NCBI RefSeq assembly: GCF_000805385.1 | Contig: NZ_JTJW01000009.1 | Span: forward strand, 434,001 to 498,000 | DNA length: 64,000 nucleotides | DNA from: Mycolicibacterium setense | Lineage (GTDB): Bacteria > Actinomycetota > Actinomycetes > Mycobacteriales > Mycobacteriaceae | Reading direction: 5' to 3' | In this document: piece after piece, positions 7,534 through 12,691 of the stretch | How positions within the stretch are numbered: position 1 is the first letter of the stretch | Layout: every line of letters begins with the position of its first letter | Made by a program: the position numbers and the translations under genes | Notes under the pieces: model-generated | Told to the model about the DNA's origin: nothing | The model's input: only the letters and a program-made list of their open reading frames with translations | Database searches by the model: none

Positions 7534-8372
7534 GATGCCGCCCGGCGGAAATTGGCGTGTCCGGGGCAGTCGGTCAAGTCGTCGAGACGTCCGAAGTCGT
7601 CGCAGCGTGGGCAATCGTCGATCGCGGCGCGGATGGCCGCGCGGTGCTGGCTCTCGTCGTCGGCCTCGGCCGCGCAGTCGGCCTCGTATGCCTTCCGGGC
7701 CTCCCCGCACGACCAACACGGGTCCGTGCCTTCGGTGCCGATGTGCTTGGCGCAGACCACCTTGCCGCTCGCCGTGAGGTGGAACGGGGGTACTTCTTCG
7801 GATGGGATTTTGAGGCGTGGGGCGTTGCTCGACTGGTGTTGCTCGGCGGATTCCGGTTCATCGGCGGCCGAGACCGCGCTTCTCCCCCCTTCTTCAAGTT
7901 CTCCAGTAATAGGAAGATTGGCCGGATCCGGCCAATGGGAGTGGCCACTTTCGTCCAATGGGAGTGGCCGGATACGTCCACTCGGTGGGCCACTTTCGTC
8001 CAATGGCTGGTCAGAGCCTTGGCCACTTTCGTCCAATGGCTGGTCAGAGGCTCGATGTGATGGCCGGTCAGGAACTCGATATGCCTGCGCCCGATCGCCG
8101 GTGAACGTCTTTGCTGGAATCGCCAATATCGCCCCCGCGTTCTCCAGCCTGAGCAGAGCTCGCCCCACCGACTTTCGATGCACGCCACCCAACAACTCGC
8201 CGATTTTGTCCTGGCTTGCACGCCACCACATTTCGCCGTCGACTGTCAGGCGGCCGTGGTTCTCACCCGGCAATCCGGTCACATATCGGACCAACGCCAG
8301 GATGGCGGCGCCGTCGAACCCGACGCGACCGATGTCGGCGGGCAGCACCATGAGGAAGTCGGGCGGCCTCAT
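7530..8372 (-). CDS. Replication-initiator-like winged-helix protein
   Basis: This 280-residue protein starts at the ATG at 8372 with GGAGAG just upstream. Residues 1-100 look like a winged helix-turn-helix (MWWRASQDKIGELLGG followed by the RKSVGRALLRLENAG recognition helix), as in phage and plasmid replication-initiation proteins. Residues about 105-150 are a repeat-rich linker with two SDQPLDESG units, encoded by the tandem DNA repeats listed separately. The C-terminal third has CWSCGEARKAYEADC and CPRCDDFGRLDDLTDC, two zinc-binding modules. Origin repeats inside a replication gene occur in lambdoid O genes. The initiator role is inference from the fold and the repeats. Confidence 0.6.
   Translation of the reverse strand: MRPPDFLMVLPADIGRVGFDGAAILALVRYVTGLPGENHGRLTVDGEMWWRASQDKIGELLGGVHRKSVGRALLRLENAGAILAIPAKTFTGDRAQAYRVPDRPSHRASDQPLDESGQGSDQPLDESGPPSGRIRPLPLDESGHSHWPDPANLPITGELEEGGRSAVSAADEPESAEQHQSSNAPRLKIPSEEVPPFHLTASGKVVCAKHIGTEGTDPCWSCGEARKAYEADCAAEADDESQHRAAIRAAIDDCPRCDDFGRLDDLTDCPGHANFRRAAS
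7943..8053. repeat. Iteron-like direct repeats within the replication gene
   Basis: The 19-mer GGCCACTTTCGTCCAATGG occurs three times, at 7943-7961, 7988-8006 and 8021-8039. The last two are part of a 33-bp tandem repeat (7988-8020, 8021-8053) that includes a shared CAATGGCTGGTCAGAG. Degenerate partial copies flank the array on its left. The spacing (45 and 33 bp) is in frame, so the repeats encode a repeated peptide. Repeats of this kind inside a replication gene are candidates for an origin. Confidence 0.6.
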
Positions 8373-8448
8373 CGGCTCTCCGATCGTGGGCAGCGCAGCC
8401 CGGGACCACTCACCCGCGGGCGAGTGGTCCCGGTGCGGCGTTCGAATG

Positions 8449-8760
8449 TCACGGGGTGATGTGCCCCTGCTGAATGTCGGCGGCCTGGATCAGGATCGCG
8501 GCCAACTCGCGTGCGGCGTCCGCCGACATCCGGATGATCTTCGCGGGGCGATGCTTGCTGCCGTCCCACTGCTCGAGTGCGAGTTCGACACCGTCGTAGT
8601 GAGCTTCGACCGCGGTGGTGGGGCTTACCCACAGTTGCGCCTTGCGCACGCTGCCCTCGGGGATGAGCGGCACGCCGGGTAAGAGCTTGGCGCAGTAGGG
8701 TTGTCGGGCATTGTGACGCTCGTTGGACGCGTGATCACACCAGCTTGCGTGCTCGGTCAT
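8449..8760 (-). CDS. Element protein of 103 aa, unknown
   Basis: This small soluble protein starts MTEHASWCDHASNERHN at 8760. The ATG overlaps the upstream stop (ATGA), which supports the start. It has a Cys/His-containing N-terminus (CDH...YC) and a helical C-terminus (MSADAARELAAILIQAAD). The sequence resembles small early-region actinophage proteins, but no specific family was recognised. It is followed after about 76 bp by the replication gene. Confidence 0.6.
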   Translation of the reverse strand: MTEHASWCDHASNERHNARQPYCAKLLPGVPLIPEGSVRKAQLWVSPTTAVEAHYDGVELALEQWDGSKHRPAKIIRMSADAARELAAILIQAADIQQGHITP

Positions 8761-9071
8761 CGCGATACCGCCTCGGCGGCCTCGATGGTGCCGGCAGCCT
8801 TATCGAGCGCGACGGTTGCCAACCTCAGCAGGTTCAGACCGGCTACAACGTCGGTGACGGCGAACAATGGGGCATCGGCGGGCAGTTCCCGCAGCACCGT
8901 GTTGACCTCCGCGCGGATGGTGTCGATCTGGGCAGTCGCGGCACCGAGCCTGCGCGGCGCGGCCGGTTCGGTGCCGGGTGGCACGTACTGCCGGCAGAAC
9001 GCGCACTCGTCGGGGCCATCCGTGGGCACAGTGCAGTGACGGCACTCGGTGATCGTGGGTAGAGTCGTCAT
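8757..9071 (-). CDS. Zinc-ribbon small protein (104 aa), unknown
   Basis: The start is MTTLPTITE at 9071, with AGGAG 11 bases upstream. Near the N-terminus it has CRHCTVPTDGPDECAFC, a CxxC...CxxC ribbon, then a helical domain (AATAQIDTIRAEVNTVL and TDVVAGLNLLRLATVAL). It is coupled to the next gene by an ATGA overlap. No known family was recognised; it could be a regulatory or replication accessory protein. Confidence 0.6.
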   Translation of the reverse strand: MTTLPTITECRHCTVPTDGPDECAFCRQYVPPGTEPAAPRRLGAATAQIDTIRAEVNTVLRELPADAPLFAVTDVVAGLNLLRLATVALDKAAGTIEAAEAVSR

Positions 9072-9075
9072 CGGG

Positions 9076-9216
9076 TCAGAACTCCTGTTCGTAGATGGGT
9101 GGGGTGTTCTCCAGAAGGGCCTCGGTGGCAGCCGGGGCCCTTCGCATATCCGGCGTATGGTCGTCGTCGACCAGGCCAAGGTCCGCGTGATCGACCTGCG
9201 GCAGCGTCCGCACCAT
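9076..9216 (-). CDS. Small acidic ORF (46 aa) between xis and the zinc-ribbon gene
   Basis: An ATG complementary to 9214-9216 shares its A with the excisionase stop codon (TGATG) and opens a 46-codon frame ending at 9076, five bases before the next start. The peptide begins MVRTLPQVDHADLG, is Asp/Glu/Pro-rich and ends PPIYEQEF. The exact fit between neighbours, with the next gene's AGGAG lying within its last codons, supports expression. The function is unknown. Confidence 0.5.
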   Translation of the reverse strand: MVRTLPQVDHADLGLVDDDHTPDMRRAPAATEALLENTPPIYEQEF

Positions 9217-9422
9217 CAGGCCACGCCCCGCGGGTCGTCGGTGCGCTGCATAGTGTTGGCGTCCAGGTACTCCTGCACGTCAGACCACCGGTAGATGACT
9301 TTCTTCGGCCCGATCTTGATGAACTTGGGGCCGGCGCCTCGGTAACGCAGTTGCGCCAGTCCGGCCTCGGTGGTGTGCAGGTAGGCCGCCACCTCCTTGG
9401 GCGTTGCGGTGTCGTTGGCCAT
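9216..9422 (-). CDS. xis: Excisionase / MerR-type DNA-binding protein
   Basis: This 68-residue protein starts MANDTATPKEVAAYL at 9422, with GGAGGA four bases upstream; a GTG four codons earlier lies within the ribosome-binding site and is rejected. The sequence is a single winged helix of the excisionase (helix_turn_helix_17) type: TPKEVAAYLHTTEAGLAQLR, then the wing KFIKIGPKKVIYRWSDVQEYL. Such proteins bend attachment DNA so that the integrase favours excision. It is the first gene of the leftward operon, divergent from the repressor. Confidence 0.8.
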   Translation of the reverse strand: MANDTATPKEVAAYLHTTEAGLAQLRYRGAGPKFIKIGPKKVIYRWSDVQEYLDANTMQRTDDPRGVA

Positions 9423-9493
9423 TGGTTCCTCCACTCGAAAAACTGATCGACCCGATGCGCTACTGCATATGTTTGCGCATCAACAGTTAAAGT

Positions 9494-9559
9494 TTGACTG
9501 TCAACAAGCAGAGAATCACAGTGATCGTGGCTTGTCAATGTTCACTTGTTGACTGTCAA
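9494..9559. promoter_or_regulatory. Paired operator sites between xis and repressor
   Basis: TTGACTGTCAA, an odd palindrome with perfect 5-bp half-sites around a central T, occurs at 9494-9504 and again at 9549-9559 in the 150-bp divergent intergenic region. The repeated sequence contains TTGACT/TTGACA, so it could overlap -35 elements. The right copy is followed 17 bases later by CACGAT (9571-9576), a weak -10 that would place transcription start at about the repressor ATG. The likely ligand is the adjacent repressor. Confidence 0.6.
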
Positions 9560-9583
9560 AGTTTGTGTGTCACGATGGGTGAC

Positions 9584-10081
9584 ATGGCTGGACGAGTACC
9601 CGACGCAGGGGCTACCGCAAAGACCGTCACCGAGAACGTCAGGAAGCTGCGAAAACTGCAGAACCTGACGTGGACACAGCTATCCGAACGCCTGGAAGCG
9701 ATCGAGTGGATATTGACCCCGGTAGCCATCAAAAACATCGAAGCGGGAAAACGACGGGTAACAGTCGATGACTTGACGGCTTTAGCTGCGGCACTTGAAG
9801 TTTCACCTGTGAGCCTGCTCATGCCACCGGCAAACGAGGAGACAACTTCCGTCACCGCTACCGGTATTCAGGGCACGATCACGGCTGGACAGTTGTGGAA
9901 CTGGCTCACATCCGACGATGCGGCACCGCAATTCGGAAAGGTCCGGATCGCCTACGTCTACACCGTTTGCCCGCCGTGGGTTGCCAAACGCAAAGACCGC
10001 GAGAATGCTCTACTGCTCCTTCAGGAGATCAACGACCAGCGGGAATCACGACCGGAATCTGGCGATGGCGACGATAAGTAG
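9584..10081 (+). CDS. XRE-type helix-turn-helix repressor
   Basis: This protein of about 165 residues has an N-terminal lambda-repressor-like HTH (NVRKLRKLQNLTWTQLSERL, then AIKNIEAGKRRVTVDDLTAL) and a C-terminal region without a recognisable LexA-type peptidase dyad. It is divergent from xis across two palindromic sites, as expected for an immunity repressor. Neither ATG at 9575 or 9584 has a ribosome-binding site. 9584 is preferred because a -10-like CACGAT sits 7 bases upstream, giving a leaderless transcript. Its end overlaps the integrase start by 17 bp. Confidence 0.75.
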   Translation: MAGRVPDAGATAKTVTENVRKLRKLQNLTWTQLSERLEAIEWILTPVAIKNIEAGKRRVTVDDLTALAAALEVSPVSLLMPPANEETTSVTATGIQGTITAGQLWNWLTSDDAAPQFGKVRIAYVYTVCPPWVAKRKDRENALLLLQEINDQRESRPESGDGDDK

Positions 10082-11231
10082 GTACGAAACATCGAGCGGT
10101 GCAACGCGTTACCGAGTTCGTTACCGTACGCCTGACCGCCGGCAGACGGACAAGCGTGGATTCAAGACCAAGCGGGACGCCGAAGCGTTCGCCGCCACGG
10201 TGGAGGTCGAGAAACTCACCGGCAGCTACGTAGCGCCCGCCCTCGGCAAGGTCACCGTCGGCGAACTCGGCCCAGAGTGGCTAGCACGCCAGAAAGCCAT
10301 CATCAAGCCCTCGGCGTTCCACTCGGTCGAATCGGCCTGGCGCGTACATGTCGAACCACGGTGGGCGTCAAAGGCCATCGCGGACATCAACTTTTCTGAG
10401 GTTCAGTCGTGGGTCGCCGAGTTGGCCGGCCGCCGCAAGGGCACGGTAGTCAGGACCGCATACGACGTGCTGGCACGGATTCTCGACGACGCAGTGAAGG
10501 ACCGGCGACTAGCGCGCAACGCGGCCCGGGGTGTCAAGCTCCCGGCGCGGTCGAAACGGAAGAACATCTATTTGACTGCCGAGCAGCTTCAGGCGCTCGC
10601 CGTCGAGGCGGGCCGGTACCGATCGCTGGTGCTGTTGCTCGGTATGGCCGGCCTCCGGTGGGGTGAGGCCGCGGCTCTGCGGGTCGGTGACATCGACTTC
10701 CTCAAGCGCAGGGTGGTGTTGCATGAGAACGCCGTCACGGTGGGCGCCGATGTCCACCTCGGCACGCTGAAGTCAGGCAAGGAACGCACGGTTGTGTTGC
10801 CCGAGTTCGTCGTTGACGAGCTGGCGAAGACATGCCGGGGCAAGCAGCACGGCGACCTGATCTGGCCGGCCCGTGAAGGCGGCCACCTCGGTCCCCCGTC
10901 GTCGCACGACTCGTGGCTGTCCGGTGCCGTCGAACGGTGCCAGACCGCGGCCACGGCGGCCAGGGCCAACGAGAGCAAGCGCGGCAAGGAACCGACCACG
11001 CCGGTTTTCCCACGGGTTACCGCGCACGCTCTGCGGCACACTGCGGCGTCGTTGGCGATCTCGGCGGGGGCGAACGTGAAGGTGGTGCAGCGGATGCTGG
11101 GGCACTCCTCGGCGGCGATGACGCTGGACGTGTACGCCGATTTATTCGACGACGACCTCACTGGAGTTGCCGACAAGTTAGATGAGACTGTGGGCAAAAT
11201 GTGGGCAAAACGTACTCAGGCCGCAGTCTGA
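10065..11231 (+). CDS. int: Tyrosine-family phage integrase
   Basis: This 388-residue integrase has an N-terminal AP2-like arm-binding domain (RYRVRYRTPDRRQTDKRGF), a core-binding SAM-like domain (about 60-160) and a catalytic domain with Arg198 in GLRWGE, the HALRH box at 321-325 (His321, Arg324), His347 in LGHSS and nucleophile Tyr357 in DVYADL. The set is complete, so it should be active. The start ATG at 10065 lies within the end of the repressor gene, an arrangement known from mycobacteriophages. The 3' end abuts the attachment site, and its last codons contain two GTGGGCA repeats. Confidence 0.95.
   Translation: MATISRYETSSGATRYRVRYRTPDRRQTDKRGFKTKRDAEAFAATVEVEKLTGSYVAPALGKVTVGELGPEWLARQKAIIKPSAFHSVESAWRVHVEPRWASKAIADINFSEVQSWVAELAGRRKGTVVRTAYDVLARILDDAVKDRRLARNAARGVKLPARSKRKNIYLTAEQLQALAVEAGRYRSLVLLLGMAGLRWGEAAALRVGDIDFLKRRVVLHENAVTVGADVHLGTLKSGKERTVVLPEFVVDELAKTCRGKQHGDLIWPAREGGHLGPPSSHDSWLSGAVERCQTAATAARANESKRGKEPTTPVFPRVTAHALRHTAASLAISAGANVKVVQRMLGHSSAAMTLDVYADLFDDDLTGVADKLDETVGKMWAKRTQAAV
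11190..11207. promoter_or_regulatory. Candidate integrase arm-type sites, right
   Basis: GTGGGCA occurs at 11190-11196 and 11201-11207, same orientation, 11 bp apart, about 70 bp from the attachment core. The repeats lie inside the last codons of int, so the protein tail (VGKMWAK) is partly shaped by the DNA site. They match the left-end repeats in sequence and spacing. Confidence 0.6.
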
Positions 11232-11276
11232 GCGACGGAAATATAGCCTCTACCAGCAACGTTCCGTGTCAAGTTC

Positions 11277-11303
11277 CGGTGCCCCCAGTCGGACTCGAAC
11301 CGA
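11277..11303. repeat. attR core within tRNA-Leu
   Basis: This is the right copy of the 27-bp direct repeat that bounds the element. It covers the acceptor strand, T-stem and T-loop of the tRNA-Leu gene. The tRNA continues leftward into the element only for its discriminator and following bases. Confidence 0.9.
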
Positions 11304-11353
11304 CACTTGGCGGATTTTAAGTCCGCTGCCTCTGCCAATTGGGCTATGGGGGC
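11280..11353 (-). tRNA. tRNA-Leu (anticodon UAA), short variable loop
   Basis: The minus strand folds as a full cloverleaf: a 7-bp acceptor stem of GCCCCCA with TGGGGGC, a D-arm, an anticodon stem GCGGA/TCCGC with loop CTTAAAA giving anticodon TAA, a 5-nt variable loop, and a T-arm GTCGG-TTCGAGT-CCGAC. The discriminator is A; CCA is not encoded. UAA reads leucine UUA codons. The variable region is only about 5 nt, whereas most bacterial tRNA-Leu have a long extra arm. It is the integration site of the element. Confidence 0.85.
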
Positions 11354-11479
11354 CGATCGGTAGCACGGTACCTGGGTGGCTAGCCACCGGCGGACATGCA
11401 CCCTGGCACCCCGGGTAGTGCCGGCGGGCCGCGCTTGGTTGAATGAGGCCGCAGGGCAGGACAGCGACGGGGGCCGCAT

Positions 11480-11881
11480 ATGCCGAGCAGTATCGCGAAT
11501 TCGATTGCCGTAGTTGCCGAACGGATCGCATCGGCATTGGGGCCACGGGCCATGCGGGTGATCGCCCGCTTCAACAAGTACGTCACCAACCCACTGCAGC
11601 GGCTGTGGGCGCCGTGGTTGCCCTATATGGCCGTCATCGAGCACACCGGCCGCAAGTCGGGCAAGCCGTACCGGACCCCGGTCATGGCGTTCGTCGACGC
11701 CAAGTCGGTCAGGGTGGTGCTGAACTACGGCGAGCACTCAGATTGGGTGCGCAATGTCCGGGCAGCCGGTTCGGCCCGCCTGGTACATCGGGGCCGGCGC
11801 TACCGGCTGAGCGATCCCCGCATCATCCCCGCCTGCGACCAGAAGGCCCGGTTGATCGCGTCGATAGGCCCGCGAGTCTGA
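11480..11881 (+). CDS. Deazaflavin (F420)-dependent nitroreductase-family protein
   Basis: This 133-residue protein has the Ddn/FDOR hallmarks IEHTGRKSGKPYRTPV near residue 52 and WVRNVRAAGSARLVHRGRRY near residue 90. Ddn of M. tuberculosis (about 150 aa) uses reduced F420 to reduce quinones and activates nitroimidazoles. This protein is slightly short and lacks part of the usual C-terminus, so the specific substrate cannot be named. The ATG at 11480 follows a purine-rich GGGGG stretch. A hairpin directly after the stop probably ends the transcript. Confidence 0.8.
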   Translation: MPSSIANSIAVVAERIASALGPRAMRVIARFNKYVTNPLQRLWAPWLPYMAVIEHTGRKSGKPYRTPVMAFVDAKSVRVVLNYGEHSDWVRNVRAAGSARLVHRGRRYRLSDPRIIPACDQKARLIASIGPRV

Positions 11882-11883
11882 GG

Positions 11884-11918
11884 TTGTGTGCGAGTTTCGG
11901 CCAGGATCTCGCACACAA
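11884..11918. terminator. Intrinsic hairpin after the Ddn-like gene
   Basis: A perfect 11-bp inverted repeat has arms TTGTGTGCGAG (11884-11894) and CTCGCACACAA (11908-11918) around a 13-nt loop. It starts three bases past the stop codon and ends before the next gene's ribosome-binding site. There is no U-tract, as is common for mycobacterial terminators. Confidence 0.65.
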
Positions 11919-11983
11919 GTTCAGGTTCGGGGAAGGCACCACCGGGCGTAGGCTCCCCATATCCCGACTCCCGGGAGGCTGCG

Positions 11984-12691
11984 ATGCCCGAACTGGCCAT
12001 CGAACTGCGCGACGTGGTGCGCGAGTACAAGGTCGGCGGCCAGACAGTGCGCGCCCTCGACGAGATCAGCCTCCAGCTCAACGGCGGCCAGTTCGTCTCG
12101 ATCATCGGCCCCTCGGGCGCGGGCAAGAGCACGCTGCTGCATCTGCTCGGCGCGCTGGATTCCCCCGATTCGGGCTCGATCACCTTCGACGGCGAGGAGA
12201 TCGGGCGCCTCGGCGACGAGCAGCAGTCGGCGTTCCGCCATCACCGGGTGGGTTTCGTGTTCCAGTTCTTCAACCTGTTGCCCACCCTGTCGGCGTGGGA
12301 GAACGTGGCCGTCCCGAAGCTGCTCGACGGGGTGCGGCTGGGCAAGGTCAAACCCCAGGCCGTGGAATTGCTGGACCGCGTGGGCCTGGGTAACCGGACC
12401 GAGCACCGGCCCTCCGAACTGTCCGGCGGCCAGATGCAACGCGTCGCGGTCGCGCGGGCCATGATGATGGACCCGCCGCTGATCCTCGCCGACGAACCCA
12501 CCGGCAACCTCGACTCGACGACGGGTGCGGCGATCTTGACGCTGCTGGGCGAGGTCGCGCATGAGGAGGGGCTCGGCCGGCTGGTGGTGATGGTGACCCA
12601 CAATGCAGATGCCGCGGCGGCCACCGATCGGGTGATCACGTTGCAGGACGGCCGGCTCGGCTCCGACGAGATGTCGGTGGTGCCGGGGTGA
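11984..12691 (+). CDS. ABC transporter ATP-binding protein (MacB/LolD type)
   Basis: This 235-residue nucleotide-binding protein has Walker A GPSGAGKST (42-50), signature LSGGQMQR (146-153), Walker B LILADEP (166-172) and a switch histidine in VTHN. The short length, the RALDEISL start and the partner gene place it in the MacB/LolD/FtsE-like exporter group, which moves lipids, peptides or drugs by mechanotransmission. The start is MPELAIELRD, with GGGAGG just upstream. The stop overlaps the permease start (GTGA). Confidence 0.92.
   Translation: MPELAIELRDVVREYKVGGQTVRALDEISLQLNGGQFVSIIGPSGAGKSTLLHLLGALDSPDSGSITFDGEEIGRLGDEQQSAFRHHRVGFVFQFFNLLPTLSAWENVAVPKLLDGVRLGKVKPQAVELLDRVGLGNRTEHRPSELSGGQMQRVAVARAMMMDPPLILADEPTGNLDSTTGAAILTLLGEVAHEEGLGRLVVMVTHNADAAAATDRVITLQDGRLGSDEMSVVPG

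Larger units (their letters stand above)
1844..11303. mobile_element. Integrated prophage-like / phage-satellite-like element in tRNA-Leu(UAA)
   Basis: A 27-bp perfect direct repeat (1844-1870 and 11277-11303) bounds a 9.4-kb segment with a tyrosine integrase at its right end. The repeat is the 3' portion of the tRNA-Leu gene, whose full copy is on the right, so insertion preserves the tRNA. Inside are an excisionase, a divergent repressor, a replication-initiator-like gene, a WhiB-like protein, several small zinc-ribbon proteins, scaffold and HK97-type capsid genes and a Fic protein. There is no large terminase, portal, tail, holin or endolysin. The size and content recall phiRv1/phiRv2 of M. 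tuberculosis and capsid-encoding satellites that need a helper phage. The minus-strand genes overlap by 1-4 bases over long stretches, so they are probably one operon. Confidence 0.9.

Noticed and set aside
9068..9538. 156-codon minus frame across xis
   Set aside because: Out of frame with the excisionase, which has a clear HTH and ribosome-binding site.
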